The notes under the pieces: model-generated | What the model was told of the DNA's origin: nothing | The model's database searches: none | Seen by the model: only the letters and a program-made list of their open reading frames with translations | Part shown: piece by piece, positions 1-8,909 of the stretch | How the letters are laid out: every line of letters starts with the position of its first letter | How positions within the stretch are numbered: the stretch's first letter is position 1 | Made by a program: the position numbers and the translations under genes | DNA from: Sorangium cellulosum | GTDB taxonomy: Bacteria; Myxococcota_A; Polyangia; Polyangiales; Polyangiaceae | Direction of reading: 5' to 3' | NCBI RefSeq assembly: GCF_004135735.1 | Contig: NZ_CP012670.1 | Location: 10,868,501 to 10,932,500 of the forward strand | DNA length: 64,000 bases

Positions 1-1374
1 GAGCGCGAACCCGATGCCATCGAACAGGTCGTGACAGACGGCGCAGCCCGGGCTCGCATGAATGCCGAGCCTTTGCCGACCCGTGGCACCCGGCTCGGCA
101 AAGCGGCCAGCGTTCGGAACACCACCGGGCGGCAGCGGCACGCGGTGGCATAGGACCTCTGCGCGGACGTAGGCGCCGCGCCCGACGAGGCTCGTATCCT
201 GGCTGTGCGCGTGGCCCCAGAGAAACGGCAGCGAGGTGAAGATGCCCCGGCGTTCCGCCGGATCGAGCTCGCGACGCACCATGGCGTTGCCGGTCACCCC
301 GCTCAAACCGTAGAGCGGGGCGGTGCGCTCGTTCACGAACGCGTACGTGCCCGAGAACAGCGAGTCGAAGCGACGATCCGCTCCCGCGTCGAACAGCACG
401 CTGTTCGTGAACAGGCGCAACTCTTCCTTCAAATCGGCGGCGAGCTCGGGCGTCGCCATCGGGAAGACGCTGGCGTCTTTCACCGATTTCGAGAGGTTCT
501 CGAGCTCCAGCCACTGCTCGAAGAAGTGGTTCATGGCCGGCGCCGCCTTGTCGCGCGCCTCGAACAGGCGCTGGGCCTGGGCCAAGATCACCGTACGGTC
601 GCGCAGCTTGCCTTGATCTGCGAGCGCGGTGAGCTCAGCGTCCGGCGCGCTGTCCCAGAGCATGTACGAGAGCGCCGAAGCGATCTCGTGATCCGTCAGC
701 GGTGTCACCGCTCCGGTATCCTTCACCGTGCCGAGCTCGGTGCGGTGCAGGCTGTTCGGCGACATGAGCAGCGCCTGCACGACGCTCTTGACGCCGCCGG
801 CGGGACCTTCGCCCTGCGCGGCGGTCTTGGCGAAGAGCGCGCTGAAGGAGGTGATTTCAGCCGCCGAGAGCGGGCGGCGCCAGAGCTTTCGCCCCGTTTG
901 GGCGACGAAGCCGTCCAGGCAACTGCCAGGCGCCAAGCTGGCGACGTCGCAAGCGATCCCGAACTTGTCGGGGTTCTGCAGCGCGTGCGCCCCGAGCTCC
1001 TCGCCGAGCGCGAAATATACCTCCGCGAGGAGCGGCGCGACTCGCAGGTTTGAGGCCTGGTTGGCGAAGCCGTCGAGCCTGGCCTCGTTCGGCAAGCTCG
1101 ACAGCGCTGCCGGCTGGATGTCGAACTCGTCGCGCAAGGTGTTGGCAAGCTGGGTGTTGGTCAACCGCCAGATGCGCGGTTTGGCCAGCGCAGGGGTGGC
1201 GCCGCACTCGGCCGCCGCCGCCGTCTCGCCCTCGGGTCCTCCGCCCTCGGGTCCTCCGCCCTCGGGTCCCAAGACGCCCGTGCACCCGCTGGCCACGGCG
1301 ACCGCGAGCGGCGCAAGGCGAAACGAGCGGCTCATGAGTGAACGCAGTACACCGGTTCGTTTTCCGATTGGCAT
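1..1374 (-). CDS. DUF1587/DUF1592/DUF1588 c-type cytochrome-like lipoprotein, 3' end outside window
   Basis: Reading the reverse strand from the left edge gives an open frame of 458 codons without a stop; its C-terminus lies beyond the window. After a short hydrophobic leader (LAPLAVAVASGC, a plausible though atypical lipobox) comes an acidic Gly/Pro/Glu repeat. Then follow the segments of this planctomycete/myxobacterial family: a DUF1587-like start (RLTNTQLANTLRDEF), a DUF1592 middle (LTDHEIASALSYMLW) and a DUF1588 part with the haem motif CAVCH close to the window edge. I chose the ATG at 1374 over the in-frame ATG at 1335 because AAGAG lies 6 nt upstream of it. Family members are exported and thought to be redox or carbohydrate-associated; the substrate is unknown. 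Confidence 0.85.
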   Translation of the reverse strand, partial: MPIGKRTGVLRSLMSRSFRLAPLAVAVASGCTGVLGPEGGGPEGGGPEGETAAAAECGATPALAKPRIWRLTNTQLANTLRDEFDIQPAALSSLPNEARLDGFANQASNLRVAPLLAEVYFALGEELGAHALQNPDKFGIACDVASLAPGSCLDGFVAQTGRKLWRRPLSAAEITSFSALFAKTAAQGEGPAGGVKSVVQALLMSPNSLHRTELGTVKDTGAVTPLTDHEIASALSYMLWDSAPDAELTALADQGKLRDRTVILAQAQRLFEARDKAAPAMNHFFEQWLELENLSKSVKDASVFPMATPELAADLKEELRLFTNSVLFDAGADRRFDSLFSGTYAFVNERTAPLYGLSGVTGNAMVRRELDPAERRGIFTSLPFLWGHAHSQDTSLVGRGAYVRAEVLCHRVPLPPGGVPNAGRFAEPGATGRQRLGIHASPGCAVCHDLFDGIGFAL

Positions 1375-1934
1375 GGAACGCTCTTGCAGGGGTGAAATGT
1401 TGGACGAAGCTGGGTGAGGCTGGAAACCCAAACGCGATCCGAACGTCGAGCTCCTCGTGGTTGCGTCTCCGTTTGTTGCCGCGAATGGCGGCATTCGTGT
1501 CGAAATCGACATCGCTCCCGGGGTTCGGCGCGGGTAGCCGGACCGCCGTGCGGTCGCGTCTTGCCCTGAGGTGGACGAGAGCGTCCGAGCGAGGTGGACG
1601 CGAGCGTCCGAGCTCAATCACGATTTGCTCGAGATCCGAGCGGCGCGCGCCTCCTGGATCCCGAGGGTGGGGCGCGGCGCCCGTGTGAGCTCTCCGATGC
1701 GCTCGGCTCGTGCCACGGCCCGGCGAGACGGCGAGAGATCTCGCCTGCCGGGCACCTCTGATCAGGGCGCACACGCACCTGCCACGCAGGTTCCGAATAT
1801 CTGTGTGGCGGACTCGCTCGGGCGGAGCTCGCCGGGCCAGTGTCGGCCTCAGCCCGTCGGGTACGGCCGGGGTTGCCAGGAGAGCGCGCGCCCGGCGCGA
1901 AAAGCGGAGAGGGGGGGTGGCAGAGAGAGGCGCC
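1375..1934. other. Intergenic, no gene recognised
   Basis: About 560 bp between two minus-strand cytochrome genes. Open frames on both strands here are Arg/Ser/Pro-rich with no recognisable motif. It should hold the promoter of the DUF1592 gene and the 3' end of the small cytochrome transcript, but no element is clear by eye. Confidence 0.5.
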
Positions 1935-2342
1935 TCAGAAGGCGGCGTCGCGGAGCTTCGCCTTGTACTCCGCCTTGTACAGATCGTGGCAGGCCTTGCA
2001 GCTCGCCTTGGCGCCGTCGATATCGCCCTTCTTGGCCTTGTCCGCGCCATCCTTCGAGATCGCAACCCACTTGGGCATCCCGGGCGGCGGCTTCGAAGCC
2101 ACGTATTCCAGCGCCGACGCGATCTTCGCGCCGTCGCCGCTCGTGGTCGCCGACTGCATCACCTTCTTCATCCAGCCCTGCATCGGACAGGCCTTCTGTC
2201 CCTTTCCACCGCAGCCAAAATCCTTTCCCTCGGCAACAGAACCGGGGACGTCCGCCGTCCCGCTCGCGGCCCATGCTGCGCCCGCAAAGCCGATGCTGAC
2301 GCTCATCAACACCGCGCTCATCAGCTTCATGCTCATCGGCAT
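1935..2342 (-). CDS. Small exported c-type cytochrome
   Basis: A 135-aa protein. The start is the ATG at 2342, preceded by AGGAG at good spacing; the open frame runs further upstream but has no better start. A signal peptide (hydrophobic stretch ending AGAAWAA) is followed by a Cys-containing segment (GCGGKGQKACPMQGWMK), a predicted helical middle and a C-terminal haem c motif CKACH followed by a short Lys-rich helix. A single CXXCH near the C-terminus recalls cytochrome c'-type four-helix cytochromes, but the rest is too divergent for me to assign that family. Likely periplasmic electron carrier. The DUF1592 gene lies downstream on the same strand, across 560 bp, so cotranscription is uncertain. 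Confidence 0.8.
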   Translation of the reverse strand: MPMSMKLMSAVLMSVSIGFAGAAWAASGTADVPGSVAEGKDFGCGGKGQKACPMQGWMKKVMQSATTSGDGAKIASALEYVASKPPPGMPKWVAISKDGADKAKKGDIDGAKASCKACHDLYKAEYKAKLRDAAF

Positions 2343-2855
2343 CTGACGTCTCCTGTCATGTAGGAAGCAAGCTCGGCCAAGCCATCGCGGCTCGGGGGAC
2401 GAGATCCGCATTGTGAACGCTCACATTTCGGGCGTCAACCAGAATTGACCGGCGCGCGGCTATCCTCGATCCCGACGGGCGCGCGGCGGCGGCCAGCCGC
2501 GGCGCCCCAGCTCGGAGAGGTCCGGCGAGCGCAGGAGCCGCGGGCGAGCTCGCGCTGGTCCGCGCGCTCGAGTCGCCGCGGACAAGAGGCGGGGCCCAGG
2601 CGACGGCGGGTTCGTAGCGTGCAGCGCCACCCGTCGATGCGCTGCTCGGCTCCGAGCGCGTCGGGCGGGCCGGCGATCAACGCGGTCCGGCGTCCGCCGA
2701 GGTTGACGCGGCGCGCCGGCGGAGCCCCGCCAGGCTTGCCCTCCGTCAGGCTCGGGGGTACCCCCGCGGGCCCAGGGCCGGCGCCGCGGTGTCGCGCAGG
2801 ACGAAGAGCGCGTGCCAGCGGTCCTCCGAGCTCGCCTGGAAGGCGCGTGGGCAAA
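2343..2855. other. Intergenic, probably decayed coding DNA
   Basis: About 510 bp between the small cytochrome and the kinase remnant. The minus-strand frames are Arg/Pro/Ala-rich and match nothing I know. This is where the C-lobe of the neighbouring kinase would be expected, and no recognisable kinase motif remains. Confidence 0.4.
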
Positions 2856-3230
2856 TTGCATGGCGCGCCTCATCTGCTCAGGCGCCATGTAAAAAGGGGA
2901 GCCGAGCAGAACGAGGGTGTTGGTCAGATCCGTGGCGTCGGCCTTGATCCGCTTGGAGATGCCGAAGTCGAGCACCTTGACGAGCGGCGCCCCGTTCGCC
3001 GGCGCGTGAGGAACAGGTTGGCCGGCTTGAGGTCGCGGCGCACGAGCCCCTGGGCGTGCGCCTCGGCCAGCCCGTCGCAGACTTGCAGGACGTGGTCCAC
3101 CGCCTCGCGGACGGGCAGCGACCCGCGCTCGAGGACGCTCTGCTGCAGATCGTTCCCGACGAGGTGCTCCATCGTCATGTCGTTCATGCTTCCTGGCAGG
3201 AGAGCGATCATCCGCCGCACTAGCAATATG
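2856..3230 (-). pseudogene. Ser/Thr protein kinase remnant (frameshifted, both ends lost)
   Basis: Two reverse-strand frames together give the core of a Hanks-type kinase. The first frame reads MEHLVGNDLQQ, an alpha-C/E-like stretch and RRDLKPANLFLT (HRD loop with RRD in place of HRD). After a shift near 3000 the second frame reads VKVLDFGISKRIK, a glycine segment and MAPEQMRR (DFG and APE motifs). The Gly-rich loop and Lys of the N-lobe are missing upstream and the C-lobe after APE is lost. No continuous frame covers the motifs, so this is not a functional kinase. It probably derives from the kinase type abundant elsewhere in this genome. Confidence 0.75.
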
Positions 3231-3356
3231 CCGCTTCCCGGCTTGTGGCATTTGGCCCCATGGTGACGTGGCTCTTCCACCGGCCCGAGCGCGGCGCGTG
3301 AGCGCCCGCCGGCGGCTCCGGCGCCCGCGCCGCCTGGGCCGCTTCCGGGCGGGCGC

Positions 3357-4355
3357 TCAGAAGTGGACAGTGCCCGCGCACTCGGCGGCGGAGCCGTGAG
3401 GCCTGCCCAGCGTCGGCGACTGGCACGCAGGCGCGCAACTGTCCTGGGTGCACGCATGCGTGCCGCAGCTTCTCGAGCTGCAGACCTGGTCGTGCGAGCA
3501 TGGTTCGCCCAGCGCGAGGTAGGGCACGCAGACGCTGTTGAGCGCGCTGTCGGACCCGCAGTACGCTCCACTGGCGCAGCGCGATGTACAGGGTTCGCCG
3601 ACGGCGGGCAGGGGAACGCAGGTGTCGTTGTCGCAATCGAGCCCGCGGTCACATAACCAGCCGTCGAGGCAGGCCGCGCCTTGCCCCGGGGCGCGCACGC
3701 ACACGCCGCCGACGCACGCGAGGCCATCCTCGGCGAAGCATTCGCCCCGGGTCGTCAGGCTCATGATGTCGGGAATCGGCTCCCCCGTGAGTACGCCGCA
3801 CTCGTTCTCCGATCGACAGGTGCGGACACAGCTCTCGCCCTCGGCGGCGCGGCGAGCGGCCTTGCAGACATCGAGGCAATAGGTCCGGCCCCCCGGGATG
3901 GGCGCGCACTCGTCGTAGCGATCACAGGCCTCTCCGGGAGCGAGCGTGCCCACATAGATACGGCCACAGGGCTCGTCCTCGATGCCGGAGCACGTCGGGA
4001 GCGCCGCGCGAATGTTCGCAAGGCATTGCTCCGCCGCCGCGGGATCGAAGCGCACATCGTCGCTCACGGGGGCGCGCTTGGCGATCAGCGTCCGCGCGTT
4101 CGCCTCGCAGCTCGCTCGGTCGAACGTGCGGCTCAGGGCCGTGCAGCACGAGCCCAGCCCGTCGCAGAACGCCTCCACGACCTCGTCCGCGAACGCCTCC
4201 GCCTGCGCGCTCGGGCCGGGGACCGGCGCTGGCTCGCCCCCGGGCGCCGCCGGTCCACACGCGATCGCGATCGCGAAGACGAGCGACGACCCCGCCGCGG
4301 CCCTTCGCGCCCGAGCTGCTCGCATCGCGCCGTTCGACTCGACCGCTGCTCCCAT
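3357..4355 (-). CDS. Cys-rich secreted lipoprotein, function unknown
   Basis: A 332-aa product. The N-terminus has Arg-rich residues, then SSLVFAIAIAC, a short hydrophobic stretch ending in Cys (weak lipobox). The rest has about 35 cysteines in spaced pairs (GEACDRYDECAP, GEPCSHDQVCSS, GAACLDGWLCD), a Dickkopf-like layout typical of myxobacterial surface lipoproteins. The ATG at 4355 is preceded by GAGGTGA; an in-frame ATG at 4394 with GGGAGAAG upstream is the main alternative. The open frame continues to 4886, but that part is Arg/Ser-rich and looks non-coding. No enzymatic motif is seen. It lies just upstream of the kinase remnant on the same strand. Confidence 0.75.
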   Translation of the reverse strand: MGAAVESNGAMRAARARRAAAGSSLVFAIAIACGPAAPGGEPAPVPGPSAQAEAFADEVVEAFCDGLGSCCTALSRTFDRASCEANARTLIAKRAPVSDDVRFDPAAAEQCLANIRAALPTCSGIEDEPCGRIYVGTLAPGEACDRYDECAPIPGGRTYCLDVCKAARRAAEGESCVRTCRSENECGVLTGEPIPDIMSLTTRGECFAEDGLACVGGVCVRAPGQGAACLDGWLCDRGLDCDNDTCVPLPAVGEPCTSRCASGAYCGSDSALNSVCVPYLALGEPCSHDQVCSSRSCGTHACTQDSCAPACQSPTLGRPHGSAAECAGTVHF

Positions 4356-4922
4356 CTTCACCTCTGCCTCGCCATCCGTCATGTCCGTACCCATGCCGAT
4401 CTTCTCCCTCGCCTTCGGCGCACTCGCGGAGGATCGCGCTCGCTGGCGCGATCGCTCGTCGGGGCGCCAGGGCCACCGGCGGCCACGATACGCCATCCGA
4501 GCCGCGCCGGAGCGGCGGCGCTCGACGGATTCCTGCTCGCTCGGGAGCCCGCCCGAGCGGCGTCGAGCGGCGAATCTGGAGCTCGACCTTTCTCCCGAGC
4601 ACCGCCAGCCCATGTACCTCATCGCGTGCGCGGCGGGCCTGAGCTGCACCGCCCGTGGACAGCGCGCCGCGGACGCCGATCGGCGAGCGCTCACGCTCAC
4701 CGCGCGCCGACGGCCGCGGTCGCGCCCGCCGTCACCGCCGTGCCCCCCCGCGCGCGGGCGCCTGGCGGGTCGGAGCTGCTCCTCGACTTCGCTCGCCCCC
4801 CTGTTGCCGGGCCCTTCGATGCGCTGCCGCCTGTTTCGGGATCGTGCCTGCGTCCCCGCTCTCTGCCGACCCAACGCCTGAATCAAGCCGAGCCGCGAGG
4901 CGGCTTCGGCTTGAATGAATCG
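4356..4922. other. Intergenic, no gene recognised
   Basis: About 570 bp upstream of the Cys-rich lipoprotein. Open frames cross it on both strands but their composition (Arg, Ser, Pro, Ala) and lack of motifs mark them as GC-rich chance frames. Confidence 0.5.
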
Positions 4923-5144
4923 TCAGGCCGCAACATGTGCGAACGATTCAAGACGACCGCAGCTCTTACAGCGGTAAGTGACTACAGGTAGCGTCCTGTT
5001 GCCGGATTGAACGGCAGAGAACCGCCAGGGTGAGGTGTTGGGAGCGCCGCTCGCCCAGTTGACTTGGCTGCCGATGCCACTGTCACCTGTGTCGAAGATG
5101 AAGCCCTTCTCCAGCTCCCCGTCACATCGAATGCATTTGTCCAT
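4923..5144 (-). CDS. Small zinc-ribbon protein, DUF6487-like
   Basis: A 73-aa protein starting MDKCIRCDGELEKGFI and ending with YRCKSCGRLESFAH. The two CxxC pairs at the ends should bind one zinc ion. The pattern (CxxC, GELEKGFI, W in the middle, YRCKxCG at the end) matches the small PF20097/DUF6487 group as I remember it; the family function is unknown. The coding frame uses noticeably less G/C than its neighbours. No clear partner gene is adjacent. Confidence 0.75.
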   Translation of the reverse strand: MDKCIRCDGELEKGFIFDTGDSGIGSQVNWASGAPNTSPWRFSAVQSGNRTLPVVTYRCKSCGRLESFAHVAA

Positions 5145-5641
5145 GGTAGCCTCGATAGGTTCAGAGCGGCCTGACTGTCCGTCGACTGGTCAACCGAAGC
5201 CGCCGGACCAGGTCTGTCCAGCTCGTCGCATTGGTGGCTTCTCCCACGGAAAGTCTCACGGGTCGGCTCTGCGCCGCAAGGCCCAAACGCTGTCCAGCGC
5301 CATAGGGTAGATCCGTCCAACTCCGGCGGCAGTCGCCGCTTTTCCGGGGGGCGCATAGAGGGGGCGCGGCGGACGCGCTGCCGGAGGCGTCGCGCCACGT
5401 CGCGCCTGGGTGACACGGCGCGGCCGCCTCATCGAGACATCGCGGGACACATACCGGTTCGAAATGGCGATGAGGGCTTGGTTCTGGGGCGATCTCAGCA
5501 GCGCCTGCGGGCGCTGGCGCGTGGCAAGGCTTCGGCAGCGAGTCGACAACGGCAGGGCCGAGCCGGAGAATCAGGTTGGAGAGTCCGCCTTCGCGGACGC
5601 GTGTCGGACGCGATCCTGCGCTGCTGAGCCCGAGATGCTCC
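5145..5641. other. Intergenic, no gene recognised
   Basis: About 500 bp between the zinc-ribbon gene and the KGGVGR operon. Overlapping short frames on both strands show no motif. I see no tRNA-like cloverleaf and no clear terminator for the operon. Confidence 0.45.
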
Positions 5642-7078
5642 TCAGCGGGCGCGCGCCGTGCCGCCTTTGCGCAGGATGCCGAACCCCGAGCGGTAGATAT
5701 CAGGCACGTCGATGCGCCCGTCGGGCCTCAAGCTGAGCACCCCGAGGCGAAAGAGCTCCTCGAAGACCATCTTGCCGTCGGTCGGGATCCCGGCCGGCTC
5801 GCGGACGACCGGCTGGGCGACGCGCCGGAGGACCTCGTCTCGGTCGAGGGGCACCATGGCGCCGCGCAGGCTGTCAAGACGCAAGACGAGCTCGTATTCC
5901 TCTTTGATTTCCCCCACCCGCGCGCGTGACGTCGCGACGAGCGCCTCCCCCAGATCCGTGGGCGTCACGAGCCGCGAGCCCTTCGTGAGCGGGTGCTTAA
6001 TTGCCTCTCTCCCTGCGAAGCCGAACAAGTTGAGCATCGACCGGGGGACGATGCGCCGCTGCGCGTCTTGCAGGTGGTTGGGGATCCAGCGGTGCGTGTA
6101 GCCCTTTCTAGCCCCGGCCCCCATCACCTCGCCCGCGATCTGGGTGGCGAACGCCTTCTGCGTGTCCTCGTTCATCGGCCCCGGCATCCAGCCGAACTCG
6201 CCTCGATCTTCGAGGACGAGCCCATGCCTGACGCGCGCGAGCCAGCGCCGGAGCTCGTCCGACGCCTCCGCCATGTGCCGCACCACGACGCGGTAGAGCG
6301 ACGCGACGTCCCACTCGATCGAGACCGAGCGCGCCCGGAGCTTGCTCGCATCCGGGAAACCTAGCTCTCCCGCGTCAAAGAGGTCCTCTCGCAGGAAGAT
6401 CTTCGCGCGGATCGCTCGGTATCGATTCGCGAACGAGAGCCACAAGGCAAGCAGGGCCCCGACGTACCGGCGGCGCACGTCCGGCGCGAATGCGCCGATC
6501 CGGTCGAGGTGGTCGTACGCCGCGAAGACGGTCGTCTTCTTCTGCTCGAGGGCGAGCTCGGCGCGGTCGAGCGCCTGCGCGACCGCGCCGAGATGGGCCT
6601 GGGCGACCGGCACCCACACCTTCGGATCGGTCCGGTACATCTCCCACGCCTCCCTGAGGGGCGCAGGCGGCGTCGCGAGCTCCGGCATCTGCTCCGCGAT
6701 GCGCAGCAGCAGGTGCGCCATCCAGAACGCGCGGAGCGCGTCGGCGTCCGCCTCGGCGGCGAACGTGTCGAGGACTGCGACGTCCGGGTGCCGGGCCGAC
6801 TGGGCAAACGCCTCGACCCAGCTCGCGTCAGGGAGCCGGTCATCCTGGAAGAAGCGGCGGAGGCGGTCCGTACCGTCGAGTGTCCCGATCAGCTTGAAGA
6901 GAGCGCTCTTCCCCGCGCCGCGTCCCCCCCGGACGACCACGATCTCGGGGCGCAGCGCGAGCGCGTGCGCCGGGAGCGGCAGAAAGAGCCGCTCCATCGG
7001 CGAGCCCACGTTTTCCGCCTCGCCGGCCGCGAGCCGCTCGAGATCGTGCAACAGCCGCAGACGTTCCTGCGCGTTCAT
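5642..7078 (-). CDS. P-loop NTPase, third gene of KGGVGR operon
   Basis: A 478-aa protein from the ATG at 7078, which overlaps the stop of the previous gene (ATGA), so translation is probably coupled. Walker A is GGRGAGKSALF at about residue 38-48. Around residue 180 the segment FAAYDHLDRI precedes a basic helix and KIFLREDLFD, a layout seen in P-loop ATPases of the Sll1717/STAND-like type, where an acidic HLD/DDLD segment serves as Walker B. The C-terminal third (LRRVAQPVVREP, FEELFRLGVLSLRPDGRIDVPDIY in part) reads like a small winged-helix-type module. No effector domain is recognisable. It presumably acts with the ParA-like ATPase upstream; the role is unknown. Confidence 0.75.
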   Translation of the reverse strand: MNAQERLRLLHDLERLAAGEAENVGSPMERLFLPLPAHALALRPEIVVVRGGRGAGKSALFKLIGTLDGTDRLRRFFQDDRLPDASWVEAFAQSARHPDVAVLDTFAAEADADALRAFWMAHLLLRIAEQMPELATPPAPLREAWEMYRTDPKVWVPVAQAHLGAVAQALDRAELALEQKKTTVFAAYDHLDRIGAFAPDVRRRYVGALLALWLSFANRYRAIRAKIFLREDLFDAGELGFPDASKLRARSVSIEWDVASLYRVVVRHMAEASDELRRWLARVRHGLVLEDRGEFGWMPGPMNEDTQKAFATQIAGEVMGAGARKGYTHRWIPNHLQDAQRRIVPRSMLNLFGFAGREAIKHPLTKGSRLVTPTDLGEALVATSRARVGEIKEEYELVLRLDSLRGAMVPLDRDEVLRRVAQPVVREPAGIPTDGKMVFEELFRLGVLSLRPDGRIDVPDIYRSGFGILRKGGTARAR

Positions 7079-8436
7079 TCCTGCTCCTCGTCGTCGCCGT
7101 CCGGCTCCTCCGGGCGACAAAGCGCGTCGATGCGCCGCTTGAGCGCCTGGTACTCCTCGGACAGGAGCTTGTCCTTGACCGTTGAGATGGAGGCGAACCG
7201 TTCGAGATCCGGATCCTGGGAGATCATCCATGGGAAGTGCGCCGCGGTCTCATCCTCGAGCGCGGGGGCGTCTTCCGCGTAGGCCGTGTAGACGTAGTCG
7301 TCGAAGCTCTCGTAGCTCCGCTGGAGCATCCACTCGCGCTCTTCCGCCCGGAGCGCCGGTGCGCTCCGGGGTGGGGCGAAGCTGTGGACCACCACGCTTC
7401 GGAGCTCGGCCGCGGGCTTCCTCAGCCCCAGAGCCTGCACCGTCAAGTCGAAGCCCTGGTGCGCCTGCTCCGACGCTCGGCTCACGAGGACGTCGACGTG
7501 CGCGAGGCCGTGAAGGGAGAGCCCGGCGAGATCATGGAGCCCTGCCCGCGCGTCGAGGAGGATGGCGTCCGGACAGAGCCTCTTCTTGATGACCCGGAGC
7601 AGCGCCCGGAGCGCGGTCTCCACCGGGGTCATCGCCTCTGTCTCCCAGGGCCCGACGGCGGCGAAATCGAGCCGCGCGAGCTTCTCCACATAGCCGACGC
7701 CGAGCCTCCCGGCCGGGAGAACGTCGACCCGGGCCGCGTCCTCGGCGCCGAGCGCCTGCGCCGGCGCCACGAGGCCGTCGATGTCGACATTGCCCGTCGC
7801 GAGGTGATCCACGATCGCGTCGATCACGCCCCGATCCGTCTCTGCGCCAAGGAGCGCCCCGAGCCCTGGCGCCTCGAGATCCAGATCGATGGCTGCCACG
7901 CGTCGCCCCTCGCGCGCGAGCTGCCAGGCGCATGACACGAGCGCCGTGGTCCGGCCCACGCCTCCCTTGAACGAGTAGAATGTCACGATGGGTGGCGCAC
8001 CCTGGACGAGGGGCCAGGGGGGTTTTGGGGGGGCCCGATCCAACCAGACCTCCTTCGAGAGCCGTCGCTCGAGCAGGCGCCATCGACCCGGCGCCACGTC
8101 CATCCGATGCCCTGTCGCCAGGTCTTCATAGCTGGCGTTATTCCAGGGCCTGGACGCCTGCAGCACCTCCCGCGCAAGGCGCCCTGCCTCGTCGTGGCGG
8201 GCGGTCGTGAGGATGGGAGCGGCGAAGTAGCGGCCAAGCTGCGCCTGGAGGGCCTGTTGCAGGCCGCCCATCAGGCCGTCCAGATCGGCGCTCGCCTGGC
8301 GAGCTCCTGGCGCGAGGACCAGGCGCACTCGACCCCGCAGGTCGCGCACCGCGCAGGCGTGCAGCAGCTCCGAAAAGCCAGGTTGCGCCTCGCACGTGCG
8401 AACCAGCGTGGGCAGGACCAGATCGAAGGTCATCAT
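7075..8436 (-). CDS. ParA/MinD-like ATPase with variant KGGVGR loop
   Basis: A 453-aa protein. The ATG at 8436 overlaps the stop of the upstream gene by four bases. Residues 1-150 form an unassigned N-terminal region. At about residue 155 begins a SIMIBI-class ATPase: FYSFKGGVGRTTALV is a deviant Walker A in which the usual KT/KS after the second glycine pair is GRTT, followed by AAIDLDLEAPGLG (switch I/Walker A') and ILLDARAG (Walker B region). Proteins with this loop are annotated publicly, as I recall, as KGGVGR-motif variant ATPases and often sit in small operons with other NTPases. The acidic C-terminus (PDGDDEEQE) ends the protein. It is sandwiched between a HEPN-like gene and another NTPase; a defence or conflict role is inferred. 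Confidence 0.8.
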   Translation of the reverse strand: MMTFDLVLPTLVRTCEAQPGFSELLHACAVRDLRGRVRLVLAPGARQASADLDGLMGGLQQALQAQLGRYFAAPILTTARHDEAGRLAREVLQASRPWNNASYEDLATGHRMDVAPGRWRLLERRLSKEVWLDRAPPKPPWPLVQGAPPIVTFYSFKGGVGRTTALVSCAWQLAREGRRVAAIDLDLEAPGLGALLGAETDRGVIDAIVDHLATGNVDIDGLVAPAQALGAEDAARVDVLPAGRLGVGYVEKLARLDFAAVGPWETEAMTPVETALRALLRVIKKRLCPDAILLDARAGLHDLAGLSLHGLAHVDVLVSRASEQAHQGFDLTVQALGLRKPAAELRSVVVHSFAPPRSAPALRAEEREWMLQRSYESFDDYVYTAYAEDAPALEDETAAHFPWMISQDPDLERFASISTVKDKLLSEEYQALKRRIDALCRPEEPDGDDEEQE

Positions 8437-8909
8437 GGGGCTCGCCTCGCCTCGAAGCTGCCGTCCGGGAGCCGTCCATCTGCCCAGAGCGCGGCCACGA
8501 TCTCCTGCACCGCCCGGCTCGCTTCGCCGAGCAGGAGCTCCACCTCTTGCCATGTCCGGGTCCCCGTCGCCTCATAGCGGCACTGCGGATCCCAGGTGCT
8601 CAGCGCCGGGTATCGTGTTCCCCAGTCAAGCGGATTGTACCGTGCCGCGGTCGGATCCAGCGCGAGCGCGAACTCCAGCAGCGGATCGGCTGGACGACCC
8701 ATCGTGTGCCCGAGCGGCTTGTCCGACCAGCGGTTCGTGAGGGTCGCCTTGCGGGCGCACTCCGGTCCGAAGCCCGCGAGGTGATAGGCTTGATCGGGCG
8801 AGGTGTGCGGCTGTTCCGGCGCGAGGAGGTGCTCGGCATCTCGGATGTGCCGCAGCGCCGCGGAGAGCAGGGCAGACTGTCGCTTCGAGAGCTGGCCGGG
8901 CACGCGCAC
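8433..8909 (-). CDS. Small HEPN-like helical protein, first gene of KGGVGR operon
   Basis: About 158 aa. The frame is certain because its TGA overlaps the ATG of the ATPase gene. The start is not: I chose the GTG at 8909 because the helix LSAALRHIRDAEHLL must be included and no ATG precedes it sensibly; GTG 8903 is equally possible. The order is helix, then DQAYHLAGFGPECARKA, a Trp/Tyr-rich insertion and a C-terminal helical pair (VELLLGEASRAVQEIV). This resembles HEPN domains (a first helix with A and LL, then AYHLA..ECARKA). The RNase motif RxxxxH of active HEPN toxins is not evident, so it may be a binding or substrate-recognition version. Confidence 0.6.
   Translation of the reverse strand: MRVPGQLSKRQSALLSAALRHIRDAEHLLAPEQPHTSPDQAYHLAGFGPECARKATLTNRWSDKPLGHTMGRPADPLLEFALALDPTAARYNPLDWGTRYPALSTWDPQCRYEATGTRTWQEVELLLGEASRAVQEIVAALWADGRLPDGSFEARRAP

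Noticed and set aside
4395..4886. N-terminal extension of the Cys-rich lipoprotein frame
   Set aside because: Arg/Ser-rich with no signal; the signal peptide lies downstream of 4355, so this is not part of the protein.
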